NCBI GenBank assembly: GCA_003614735.1
Contig: KZ992631.1
Location: forward strand, 1-25,035
Origin: Thamnocephalis sphaerospora
Lineage: Eukaryota; Zoopagomycota; Zoopagomycetes; Zoopagales; Sigmoideomycetaceae
DNA: 25,035 bases
Reading direction: 5' to 3'
Made by a program: the position numbers and the translations under genes. Under the pieces are notes generated by a model that saw nothing but the letters and a program-made list of their open reading frames with translations, was not told where the DNA came from and did no database searches. Positions 8,840 to 20,600 of this stretch are shown here, piece by piece; the stretch's first letter is position 1; each line of letters starts with the position of its first letter.

Positions 8840-11800
8840 CTATTGCTGGTTGCACTGACCGGTAGCAGCCGCCTCATCTGCGATATCCAGTTGGTCCTGG
8901 TTGTTCTGCATGTCATAGGCAGGCATGCAGCGGTGAGCAGCAATGGCAGCCAACGCCCCAATGCCTGCGGATACTTACTCGGTGGTGACGACGCAGCGGA
9001 CGCAGACGCGTCATTGGCTTTCTGATCGGCCGCATCGCCTCTGTTGGGGCTGCTGGCGCCGTAATCGGTCGCATCGCGGTGCTTGGTGTTGCCTTGGTTT
9101 CATTGGTGTCGGCGAGCACGTTCTTTGTCGGCGATACCGCTGCCTGAGCGATTGGCATAGCACGAAGCGGCTCGCGTTTGTCCGCTGTATCAAGCTCTGG
9201 CAAAGGTGTTTCGGCAATGGCCGGTAGCGGCAGCGAATAAGTTGGGTTATCTGCTCGATCAGCTGCACAGTAAGTGCATATTCCACAGACACAACCACGC
9301 CTTGCACAACTTACCAGTTATGTGCGGAACAGACGTCAGCGAAGGCGGTGCTGCTGCTGTTGCTGCTGTTGCCGTTGTCGTGAGTGTGGCCAGTCGACAG
9401 CGAATCTCGGACAAGCTAGCTGCCAGATGCTGCACGATACCCATCTGTTCCGGGCAGGCTGCATCAGTTATGCGACTAGAGAACGTGCAGGCTGCATATG
9501 CGCTGACGTACCACATCGTCTTCGTCGACAGTATCGGCAGGCGTCTGAGTCATCTCAGTCACCTCATCCACGGCCAGCTTGAGGTACTGCGGTAGAACTC
9601 GTTAGTCAGCAAAGACATACGCTACCGTTACGTGCTCAGCCATGCTTACCGCCTTGACAACATCCGACTCTTGCTGTAGCTGCTGACAGCTGGCACACGC
9701 GGCTCCCACAGCTTCGGCTTGGCTTGCTACCTGCTTCTGTAGTGTTTCGTAGGCTTGCAGCTGCTCTTGCAGTTGCTGGCGTAGCTGTTGCTGTTCCCTG
9801 GTGTGTTCCGCACGCTCTGTTTCCCATGTCGCCTGTCGCTGCAGTTCGACGGCCTCTTGTTCCGCACGGTCTGTGCAGTTGGCAGCGTGGGTATAAGCAC
9901 AGGACAAGATCATATCATACTAGTCCATACTAGTACTTACTTGCTTCAGTACGCGCTAGCTCACTCTGCAGCGTACTCAGTTTCAGTTCAAGTGTACCGA
10001 CAAGTTCGCGTTGCTGTGCCAGCTCTGCATTGGCGGCCTCCACCTTGGCTGATATTGCTTCGTTTGCCTGCGCTGATGCTGCACTCTGCGCTCCAAATGC
10101 TTCCAGCTTACTTTCAGCATCGGCCAGTCTTTCCTCGGCCGCAACACGCTGCTCATCGGTAATCGCAAGCTTTTCTTGCGCGCTCTTCAGCTCCTCCGAG
10201 ATGGCATCAAACCTGCCCGTCCATTCTGCACTGGCCAATGATAGCTGTGTATAGTCGGCTTGCATCTTGGCTTGCTGCTCCTTCAACGCATCTAGCTGCT
10301 GTTCCGCTGCAGTGCGCGCTTGCTCCTCGTCTACCAAGCGCTTTGACAGATCAGTGCGCCCATCCTGCAGCGTACACAGCTGCTGCTGCAGTTCGGCCAG
10401 CGCTTCAGTATGCTGCTGTTTCAGTACATTCATCTGACCCTCCAGCGTGCATACACTATCAGATTGCGCGCTGTATGCGGCCTGCAGGTCTGAGTGTGCG
10501 CTACGCAGTGTCTGCATGCTTTCTGTATCGCCAATAAGCTGCTGTGCCAAGCCTGCATGTTTTGCCTGCAGTGTTGTGGTCTGCTCAAGGGCTTGATCAT
10601 ACTGTTGCTGCAGTGCCGACATTTGCTCCTGGCTCATTTCCAGCTGTTTAGCAGCCTCGCTGTGCGTCTCTTGCAGCGCAGCGTACTGCTGGTAGAGTGT
10701 GGTAAAGTGCGTTTCCGTCTCGGCCAGAGAAGCTTGCTGAGCATCGTATTCTTCCTGAAGTTTGCTGATACGACGCTCCGCAATGTGCTGCGCCTCCACT
10801 GCCGCGACTCGCGCTGCTTCTGCAGCGTCCATCTGAGAACTACTGGACTGCCTGAGTTCCTGCAGCCCAGCCGGTGAGCACGCAAATACTCACCTCACTC
10901 CCACACACTGCGACACCAACCTCGATGGTATTCTGCGCTACATCTCGCTCGTTCTCGATTGCGCAAATGTGCTCGTGCAGTTGCGTAATCTTCTCGTTCA
11001 GCACACGAGTCTCGTCTTCTTGCACACGAGCCATCTCTAGAGTGCGTTCGGCAATGGCAGCTTCAAGCGCAGCAGTTTGCGCGGTGGCTTCTGCTAGCTG
11101 CTGCTCCAGCGCAGAGATGCGCGTTTCCGCGTTGGTGACAGCCTCACGCGCAGTATTGAGCGCGTTCTCGGACTGTGCCGCGGCTGCAAGCTTATCATCG
11201 AGTTGCCCCTGCAAATCCAACATTTCCCTTTTCAACCCGTCAAGCTGCAACGTATTTTGTGTGTGAGCATCTGCATGACATTGCAGGGAGCAGACCTCAC
11301 GCCTACCTGCGTGGTGACCTGTGTGTTTTCGGCACGGAGTGCTTCCAGGCTAGCCTTGGCCACCTCCAGCTGAGACGCCTTTTCTTCTTCAACAGAGGTC
11401 TGCCGCTCAACGTGTTCCTGCAAGCGTAGCATATCATCACGCAGCGCGCTACACTGCTCTTCGCTCATCTTGAGCTCGTCCGCGAGACGACATGCAGCAG
11501 CGCGGTCACTTTCTGACGCTTTCTTTTGATAGTCGAGTTCCACTTTCATTTCGTCGACATGTTCACGCAAGGATGCAAGCTGGTTGCAATCATTAGTACG
11601 GCTCTGTGATCCAATAAATACCGATGCTAAGGCTAGCTCACCTCGCTTTCCACCTGTTGCACATGCTCTTCCCGTGCAGCAAGCTGACCGTCGCGCTCCT
11701 GCACCAGCGCACTATTCTGCGCCAATAGTGACTCCAGCTCTGTAATATTACTTTGCTGTTCAAGTGCGCTGGTACTGGTCGCTTGTAACTGCTCCGTAAG

Positions 11801-14800
11801 CGTCTCTGCCTGCTGCTTCTGCGCTTGCATCTGTAGACGTAGCTCCTCCAGTGACTGGACAGCCTCCTGCGTTGCCAAGTCTTTCTGCTGGATTTGTGCT
11901 TCCAGAGTAGAAACGTGTTCTAGCACGTTTTGATGCTTTATGTGGATACAAGGTTAGCGTGCACCCATGGCGCATTTATACAAATGCCCCAGACTACTTG
12001 CCTCAATCTCCATTGCATCCACCTTGGCTGTAGCTGCTTGCTGAATTTGAGCGATACGCTCGCGTAAAGATTCCACCTGACAAGCATGCATTGATGAGCT
12101 GGGTCAACTAGGTGATTCCAAGGATGGCGGTTCTGCTGCTGCTTACCTCATCGCAGGCGCGCCTTTTCTCTTCATTGATCTGGCACTCTAGCGCAGACAC
12201 AGCACTAGCATGCTTGCTCTCCTATAGATTGACATGCACACGAACCCAAATCATTGGTAAAAGTGCATCACTATAGCTGCACGCGAGCTTACCATTTCAT
12301 CAAGCTGCTGCTGGCGGTGTTCCAGCTCGCTACGCATCTGAGACGCCTGATCTTCCAGATTGACACGCTATATTGGCAGGGCACATGTAAGTAACTTGGT
12401 AGGCTGGATGTGTGCACGCGCTAAACAAACCTGACTCTCTGCTGCCTGCATGTCATCGATGAGTGCGGTCTCTCGTTGGCGTGCGTCAAAAAGTTGCTTC
12501 TCCAGATGCTCTTTGTCAGCGACCAGGTTTTCCTGCACAGTCTTCAAAGTGCAATATTGGTCCTCAATTGCAGCAAGTTTTTTGGCCACCTCCTGGCTGG
12601 AATTCTTTTCTGCAGCAAGCAGCGCTTCAAGACTGCTCAGGCGCGCGCTTTTTTCTCCTGTTGCAGCGCGCTCTCCATCTAGCGCAGACTGTGCTTCTGC
12701 CAGTCTGGCAGTAAGATTGGCGATCTTTACATCACCGTGAGTGCGTGCTTGCGTATCAACGACGACACCGCTCGCTGCTTACCTTTTGCTCGCACTCGTC
12801 CTTGGTGGCAACAAGCTGCGTAATCTGTGCTTGGTTCTCTGCCAGTTCGCCGCGCATCTGGCGTTCGGTCGACTCTAGTTTAACGCACCGATCGAGCGTG
12901 TCCTGCAGCTGCTGTTCTTTGCTAACGACAACGGCTCTTTCTTGGTCAAAACGGCTTGATGCCTCGTCTAGAGCACTCTGAAGCTCGGCAACTAGCGAGC
13001 GCTGCGCTTCAAGATCGTCGCACAATGACTGGCGCTCCACCTCGGCTGCGCCTTGGTGCAGATCAAGTTTTTGCTGCAGTTTGGCTAGTTCAGCGGCCGC
13101 TTCAGCAGCCTGTGACTCAGCAGTCTCCGCCATGACCTTTAAAGAGGTGCACTCCGCGCGGGATGCATCAAGCTCGGCGAACAGTTGCTGAGATGCACTC
13201 CGACCCTCCAGCATGTCGGCTTGTAGTTTCTGCATTGTTTGCAGCGCCTGCTTGTTTTCCTGCTGCAAAGTATCAAACTGTGCTTGAACACTAGCGAACG
13301 TTGTATTGGCATCACTGATGTCTTGCTCAGCCTAGGCAGGGATTCGTGTGAGCATAAATTTTGGATGCAACGACGGCAGTATGCCAAGCAATTGTATACT
13401 AGGCCCACCTTACTGGCCCGATTCTGTGCCTGCTCTGTTTCCTGTCGCAGCTGGTCGATGGCCTTACGGATGGGGTCAATTGAAGGTGTTGGCGTATTGG
13501 TGCCGCAAGAACCGGCGTCTAGCAGTTGGCTGGCATCCTCAAGCAGTGCTGCCAACGTGGATCGCTGTAGCAAAGCAGTGTCCAGTTGCGCCGACAAAAA
13601 CTGTGCCTTGCCCCGAAGACCTCCGAAAACACTTGCCGTCTCGGTCAGTATCTGCGACATTGTTAGTCGGTGCACACGACATTTTCGCTGCATGTGCCGA
13701 CTCACCTGCCGCAGATTGTCTTCCTGTCCAATGTGATCGCGAATGTCTTTTGGTGCGCTCTTCATTTTCTATTCGCGCCATGAGTGAGCTTTTGATACAG
13801 CACACCATTAGCGTGCAGCGTACCGTTGAAATATCCGCCACTTGACTCGCAGTATGCTCATCACCATCGTCTCCGGAAGCAAGCGATTGGAGCATCTTGA
13901 CGGTGATATCGCGGTCTTTAAGCAGAGTAACAGCCAGGTCGACGCTTTCCTGTCGCTCGTCCACAAGTCGCTGTTTTTCCGCTGCTGACTGATTTTGACG
14001 TTCAGGCGTTGTTCTACATGTAGAGTGACAACGTCAGCTACATTCCATACTTGACGCTATTCCTAGCTACTTTTGCGCTCTTACACGACAGCATCTGCTT
14101 CCTATTTGCATCAAAAGCTGGGTTATTAAGAATCTCATGCAGATCAGCGTGTTTCCGTTACTTGCCTGGGTCTGCCGGCGTTGCTGGATCCGCTGGCTCA
14201 CTCGGCGCCCACCACTGCTCACCTGACATTGATAAATCTGTGAGCAACGATAGTTGGTTGATGCAAATAAGCAGCCTACGACTCCCTACCCGGTGGTACT
14301 TTTCCGGCTGTTGGCCTACGCTGTCTTCGGCCTGGCGCTCTCTCTTAATACCGCCGCCGCCCTCTTCGGGTTCTCCGTCGTTGCAAGCATCATCGTTCAT
14401 ATCAAACTAACAAGGCGTAAGCAACCGCACAGTGCTGTTCACAAGGACACCAACGGCCACTCACTGATCGGATGCTATCGGTGGATTGCTGTCAATAAAT
14501 ACATGTTAGCCGGTGTGCCTGCTTGCATTGCTGCATCAAATGTCCACGCCAACTTACCCGTTTGCTGTCATTGAATCTGGCTAATGTCGCAGGTCCGGAC
14601 ATCTGCACGGCCAAGCGTTCCTTAGCGCTAGTATTTGCATGCTTTTCAGCGCGCATGGGGCTTACTGCATGCAGCTGCTGCTTCAGTCGGCGAATTTCCT
14701 CGCGATAGCGTTCCAGTTTTGCAGCATCTGTGACAACCTGCAGCACGTGTATTGTAATATATATACAAGTTAGTCTTGTGCGTTGCAATAAATATAGCGG

Positions 14801-16419
14801 CGTGTCGCACCTCATTGACAATTGGCTTATTTGCGATAACCATGGCGCGTCGCGCAAACTTGAGCGTGCTGATGGTTTCATCGGCAAATGCTTCGGAAGG
14901 TGTCACGGTACAAATGATGGACGTTTTCGCGTTGCCACCAAGCGCATTTTGCAGAATTCGCGTCAATTTCGAATCGCGATACGGTATATGGCCACGACTA
15001 TAATGATGAAACGGTTAGTCGCGCTGCTCATGCGCATGGATATCTGCGAGACGGTACCTTTCACCGCCAGACTCGGCTAGACGTGAGATGACAGTTCCTA
15101 GCGCCAATAGACTCTTGTTGATGTGTGCGCCCTCTTTGAGACGCAGTCCCTCGGCCTTGGTGAATCCGACACGCTCTGAGCCGGCAAGATCCACCAGATT
15201 CTGTGTATGGAATCATGTAAACGACACGCTTTTTGCCCATGCCACACTCATCTGCCTACCAGACATGAAATGCGTGTTGCCTTGGAAGCACCGGAAATCG
15301 ATCGCTGAGAGCGACTTTCAATTGTCTGGTGGTGTGGATCAGCCTTGACGGGGCCAGGTGCGTGCTAGCAATTTGAAAGTGTTTACTCACCATGCGGAAA
15401 ATGGTGTGCGAGCGGCTACTGCGCTCATTCATGTTTGTTTCGCCAATACTGCGATTGGCTGGTGTTGCCGATAAGCTCGCTGTGGTCGATAGCCCCGGCT
15501 ATCCAACACTCACCTTCTCCCTTTTGCAAAAGCTCGGCAACCTCATGCGCGCTGTAAACCGGCTTTTCGCTAAGATTGCCGACAAAAATCTCACGCTGCA
15601 CATACGCCAGAGGCCATGTCAGCGTGCATAGGTGAAATACTACTGTCCGCCTGTTAAAATTACGTTTGGCGTCTCGTGTATCTTGAGATTGACTCGCTTC
15701 GGGTCCAGCAGATCGCGAATGACTTCATTGTAAATCTCCAGAAACGAAGCCTTGAACAGAAACTCACAATCCGGCCTCTATATTGACAGTATGGCGTTAG
15801 TAGCTGCAAAGATATTGGCACTGGTGCAGACATCATCCTCAGCAACGCACCTCCTTGACACGAGCAAAAATGTCTTGTACTGCCAGTGGAATAACACCCG
15901 GGTGTTTTGGCGGTGCACCGTACATGGTAAACTGCGTGGATGTACGCGGCGTCGGTGACTGTTGCGGTGCATGCATTCCGGCCGATACGGTGACTTACCG
16001 TTTTTCCCGAGCATGTCTGCCCATAGGTAAAGACCGTGCCTAGATGGGTGCGGGAGTAAGCTGTAGTCTTGACCATAGTACGACCCTGTCCATCAACCGC
16101 CTTTGTATCCTACCATGAACGCCGTCTAGCGCCGAGTTGACCACGTCGCGACATAGCGTATTGTACACCTCTCCGGTTTGACAGGTGCCGTCGAAAATTC
16201 GATCTGTGCAAAGCGTCGTTTAGCGGTTTAACTAAACGGCAGCGTGCATTCACACTGTCGCTCACCAAAGGTAAACGACGCAGTGCTGGACGGACCGCGA
16301 CCGTCGTCCACCTGGATAGTGTCGTCGACCACGCGGCAAATGCCTAGGTGTCCGGCCTTGCGCTCCGCTTCATTTAGCGGGCGAACGCGTACCGCAACGC
16401 GAATCCGGTCCTGAGACAT
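8840..16419 (-). CDS. Kinesin-7 (CENP-E-like) motor protein, 33 exons
   Basis: Rebuilt from the ATG at 16419 to the TAG at 8840: 5505 coding bases, 1834 residues, all 32 intron phases consistent. Motor domain about residues 5-340: FDRIFDG, P-loop GQTCSGKT (88-95), switch I NERSSRSH (about 198-205), switch II DLAGSE (236-241), then [20 protein letters not shown]. The neck, [15 protein letters not shown] (about 347-361), and the preceding NKPIVNE match CENP-E best. Residues about 500-1690 are almost continuous Gln/Glu/Ala-rich coiled coil; the tail is Pro-rich, then basic, ending NQQ. Role known for the family: plus-end motor in chromosome alignment or microtubule tracking. Main exon ends: 16266, 16114, 15999, 15851, 15664, 15514, 15391, 15260, 15058, 14811, 14666, 14558, 14465, 14290, 14166, 14071, 13824, 13706, 13409, 12783, 12431, 12293, 12147, 12002, 11642, 11307, 10894, 9941, 9650, 9512, 9315, 8979, 8840. 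Joins at 13989-14165 are the least certain. Confidence 0.9.
11936..12001 (-). other. GC-AG intron (kinesin intron 24)
   Basis: The donor reads GAG|GCAAGT, with a GCTAAC branch-like site and an ATAAAG acceptor. Length 66 bp, phase 0. Both flanking exons are unmistakable coiled coil and no GT donor nearby keeps the frame. Confidence 0.85.
14095..14165 (-). other. Probable GC-AG intron (kinesin intron 15)
   Basis: The donor CAG|GCAAGT follows a basic exon ending in RRQTQ. The acceptor GCAG|ATG gives a 24-base exon (14071-14094), after which a GTAGCT donor leads to the exon at 13988. Phase 0 throughout. An alternative reading of 14095-14140 has an attractive open frame but no usable acceptor, so the exact structure here remains uncertain. 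Confidence 0.55.
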
Positions 16420-16583
16420 TCTGTAGCGATAAAGACAAGGAATCACGCGTTGTTGTTGACGGAACAAGCGGGTAGGCGGCTGTTTACATTTGACGCGCTG
16501 CGCCCAATCAATGACTGAACGCTGTGCTCGACACCATTGGTTGCGGCGACAACGTCACCTACTCCAGCCACGACGACTTCAGC
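16420..16583. promoter_or_regulatory. Divergent promoter, kinesin / YEATS gene
   Basis: Only 164 bp separate the two divergent start codons. It holds a CCAAT box (16504-16508, plus orientation), an ACGCGT at 16445-16450 and a second ACGCG at 16493. No TATA box is seen. Both genes probably share this promoter. Confidence 0.6.
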
Positions 16584-17550
16584 ATGGCACGCATCATCAA
16601 GAAGCGAATTCACGTTGTCACGCGCAACGAGATCATCACTGAGCGCGAGTTTTTTGCAGGGCAGTACCCGTGGCGCAAATGGCAGATTACGCTGTTTGAG
16701 GAGGAAGGTGGCCGGCTGGACGACAACATGCCGTTCGTTAGCAAAGTGGTCTTCCGGCTACACGAGGACTTTAAGCGGCCAAATCGCTGTAGGTGCACTG
16801 CGGAACGTATTGACATGCCCGGTGGAGGGTAGGCTGCGCGTGTCTCACGCGTATACCTGCTGCTAGCCGTCACGCAGCCGCCATTTACGGTAGAAGAGGA
16901 AGGCTGGGGCGGCTTTGAGATACCCATCTCGATATTCTTCCACAACAGCAATACGCGGCCGTTTACGTTTGTGCACGATCTCCGCTTCGACTACAACGTC
17001 TACGAGTCATCTGTGGATGTGGTGCGTACGGGTGATCTGCGACAGCAGTGCATTTTCGCAGCTTATGTGTTGCTGGCGCGCAGGAATACGAAGATATCAG
17101 CGAATCAAGCAGCTCCGACGAAGACGCGTCGCCACCGCGTGAAAAGGGCAGGCTGGCGCGCAAAACCCCGAAACTGTCGCAGTCCGACTCGGATGAGCCG
17201 CAAACAGAACGACAGGTAAGCACATGGGGTGTGCTTGCGAGTGCAAAATGCTTACAACTCGGCCACAATCTACACTAGCGTCGGCTGGATAGACTGCAGA
17301 GTCAAATGCAGAATTTACCCGATGAGGCCGTGCCCGAAATTGCGACGCTGCTTGGCAGTGAAGATAGCAACGGTGAGATGATGGGCCCAGTCCGCGGTGG
17401 TCTCGGCGACAACGGCCATATTTTGCATTGGTGGACCAGAGCCGCTGATACCACGTCTGCTGGATAGAACGCGAACTCACATTGGATCTTGACCAGCTGA
17501 GCAGAGAGAAGCTCGGCCAGCTGGAAAAAATCGTGCACCGCTTTGTGTAG
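16584..17550 (+). CDS. TAF14: Taf14-like YEATS and ET domain protein
   Basis: Five exons: 16584-16788, 16867-17021, 17084-17215, 17279-17372, 17468-17550; 222 residues, close to yeast Taf14 (244). The YEATS domain (about residues 4-118) shows the R-x-W strand (YPWRKW), then FRLHEDFKRPNR, PPFTVEEEGWGGFEI and the F-x-H-DL-F strand, the order seen in Taf14/GAS41 proteins. An acidic Ser-rich linker with SESSSSDED (about 125-135) follows, then a C-terminal ET (NET) module (about 165-222) ending LDLDQLSREKLGQLEKIV. Known roles: YEATS binds acylated histone H3 lysines, and the ET module binds short peptides of TFIID, TFIIF, SWI/SNF, INO80 and NuA3 subunits. The start is the only in-frame ATG before an upstream stop at 16512. 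It could equally be the GAS41/Yaf9 paralogue, but the ET end favours Taf14. Confidence 0.88.
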
Positions 17551-17664
17551 CGCGATATATCGCTCGGCCGTCAGCAAGCGGCCGCCAGCGTCATACTGTA
17601 CTCGGCTCTCAGTCACCCTAGGCCGTGTTCAATATAGCATATATTTACTCCGATTAGTCGCTCG
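17551..17664. other. Convergent 3' gap
   Basis: 114 bp between the stops of the YEATS gene (+) and EXO84 (-). An AT-rich core at 17628-17646 probably carries the polyadenylation signals for both. Transcripts may overlap. Confidence 0.5.
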
Positions 17665-20600
17665 CTAAATGGCCTCTTCGCCAAAGCGGCGAATTTCTGC
17701 AACATCATTCGAGCAAATAGTGAGATGGCGCTTCTACACTTGATAGACTCTACACCATATCAGCGCTTACCCTTGCCAGAGCGTGCAATCGCGTCCGAGA
17801 CGTTCTTGTCGTACCAGTCGCCTGTCTGGAGATGCAAACATCAGTCACATACAGTATATCTGGACGCACCATGCGGCCCGTCAACTCACCTGCAAATCCT
17901 TCTTCAAATTGCGGTTGTTTCCAATATAGTGGCGCAGCGCCCGCTCACACACTGCATTTGCAGCAGTGAAGGCGCTTTCCGATACATACTTGTCGCAGAC
18001 TTTTAGCATAAAGTGCATGTCGAGTACAAACTGCTGCGAGCCAGCATATCCAAAGCGACGCTGTTCCTTGTCTTTGCCCCAGTATACGGCTGGCGGTCGG
18101 TTGTGTTAACCAACGCCCAGTGGTTACAGCTGATCATGCACAACCTACGTTCACCAATGGTCTTGAACAGCTTCTCGACTACATTGGCCATGATAGAGTC
18201 CAAGTCGATGGGGTGCTGACGAATCTCCAGCGCCATCCGGTGCAAGCTCTTGACCAACTAGAGAAGCGGCGTATTGAGCATCAGCGCGGCTACAATGGTG
18301 ATATCCAGTTTCATCCATCTCTAGTTTACCTGGAGAATCTCTTTTGTTGGCTTGCCAAAGTTGTCATCCACCTCTTCCTACGTAGCCAAGTGGAGGCATA
18401 TTAGTCGACTGTCAGCGGCGACCGGCTAGTTCCATGGCAAAGTACGTACATATGCATAATCAATGGTCGCAAACGGATACGCTTTGCGCAGCAGTAAGAG
18501 TGCTTTTTTATCGCAGAGGACTTCTTGCAGCGTGGACGGAAAGCCTGCCACAGCATTGCGCGGTTGCCAAGCGTAAGATTCTGGGCCATCAGGATTTGTC
18601 GCTGTATACCTACCACCAAGGCGATTGCGTAGCGCCTGAAGTTCGGGCACTGGTCGGCCAAACATCTTTGCTATGCGCGAGGTCACGCGTGGAAGGAAAA
18701 ACTCGGACACGAAGCCAACATCGGCCAGCACTGCAAAACGCTGTGAAAACGGTGTCAGATAGCTGCACATCCGCCAGAAATCTGCCATAGACCCACCTGC
18801 TTGTCGTCCAGGTCAATTTCCTGGCACGTGGCCAGCATGAGCTTTAGATATCTTTCGATGATAGTTGACGTGCTGCTCACGACAGTGGTGTAGATCTGCG
18901 CCATCCAGTGCGTCGACATCAGCAAGCGCTGCACAACGAATACATGCCTGTGTCTGTGTCCTACCGGCACTGAGGACAGCAAGCTCATGTCCCGCACAAG
19001 CTCGTTGACCAGCTTGTACAGCTTTGCAGTGCTTACAGTCAGCTGCACCGCAGTGCCTAGTGCACATGTGAGCCAGACAGTGTGCGTGCGCGTGTGCGCG
19101 TAAACTTACTGCCGTCTACGTTGACGCCAGTCATCCGGAAGCGATCGTGAAGCAAGGATTTGGAGAGTGTGTCGGCGCAGACTTTTTCGTAGAGTTCAAT
19201 CGTCTCGCTCAAGTTTTTGACCAACATTTGTTCCAGCATAAAGTTCACGTCCAATCCAATTTCCCGCAGCTAAGCATGGTCCGTCTGTTAGACAGCTGCT
19301 AGCTCAACGACACGCTCACGCCCACCTACCTTGCCACACTCGTTGATAGCGCGCTGCATGCACTCGGCCACAATGGCAAACGTCTGCTGATCAAAGAACA
19401 CGCGACGACGAAACTTTTCCGCGAAAAACTCCATCTCCTGCTGCAGCCATCGCATAAACGCTGGGCACATGCACCACGCCACCATAAGCGACCTTTTAGC
19501 GCAGACTTTCCACGACGTCACTGCTACCTACACGACGCCACAGCAGGGTTGTTGAAAAGTTGGTTATACCACAAGCTGGTGTTTCTGACCAGAGTAAACA
19601 TCACCATTGTGATATTGTCAACGTACTGCCGCACATCTCCGGCCGACGAGAGCTGTCTATGGTGCCACACATATTTAGGCAGAAAAAGAATCAGCGACGG
19701 CTGCGGCGATCACTACACGATGACATTGCATAGCGACCCACCGTGTGCGCTCTCGGATGAGCGCCGTCCGCGAAGTAAGGAAACTATCGCGAGCCTATTG
19801 CCGGCGTAAGTTGGCCGCTCGTCGTGCACCACGCCAAAGACGCACCTTTTCCTCGTATCCCAAGCGAAGCAGCCACCGGACTCTCCGCTCAAGCTGCTGC
19901 CGCGTCAAAAGTGGATTCTTAAAGTCATCCTCGATGGCCACGCTCAGCTTTTCGCTGCGATCTTTGATCTTTTGTCCCATATCCCAGACTTCTTTACCGT
20001 CCTTTTGCCAAGCCGCCAGCGTATTCTTGGCTGCAGCATCAGTGTTAGCCGGTGCCAGCGTGGAGTATGCACCGCCGTATGCTCACTGTTCTCGATGCAC
20101 TCGACCGCATCGTCAAACTCGCGATGTGCAATGTAAACGTCCAGCTCGTCCGTCAGGTCCCCCATCCAGCGCAGCTCCGCCGGCAGTTCGTCCTCGGGAT
20201 CCGTCTGGCCACTGCGGCCGTTCTGCCAAGACCGCGACACACACGCGTCAGAGGTCTGCAAGCGTTGACGATGCACCGACCGTCGGCCCTTTACCTTGCT
20301 GTTCTTATCCTCTGAGCGCTGGTTTGCCTTGCCACCGTGTTCTGACGCACATCAGTACAGCCGAGGTTAGTATACCCTCCTCAGCGTCAAAACCCCAACG
20401 GCACGCCTACGATTGCTGTCCATTTTGCTGTCCTTGCTCAGCTCCTCTCCAATGTCTTTTAGCTCGGTGATGACCTCGCGAAGCATCATCATGTCGTCTT
20501 CAAGCTGTACTGTCGGACAGTCAAGGAATGCACAAGGCAAAGCGGCCGCCCACGCTCGCGCAATAGCAGTCCGACGCCACGGCAGCGCAAAGGATATTTG

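Noticed and set aside
14095-14150. Apparent extra kinesin exon containing [12 protein letters not shown]
   Set aside because: A TAA directly upstream and the lack of any acceptor mean that it cannot be spliced in; treated as intron with the uncertainty noted.
16445-16450. ACGCGT (MluI cell-cycle box) in front of the mitotic kinesin
   Set aside because: ACGCG(T) occurs many times in this GC-rich window, including inside coding exons, so one copy is not evidence of cell-cycle control.
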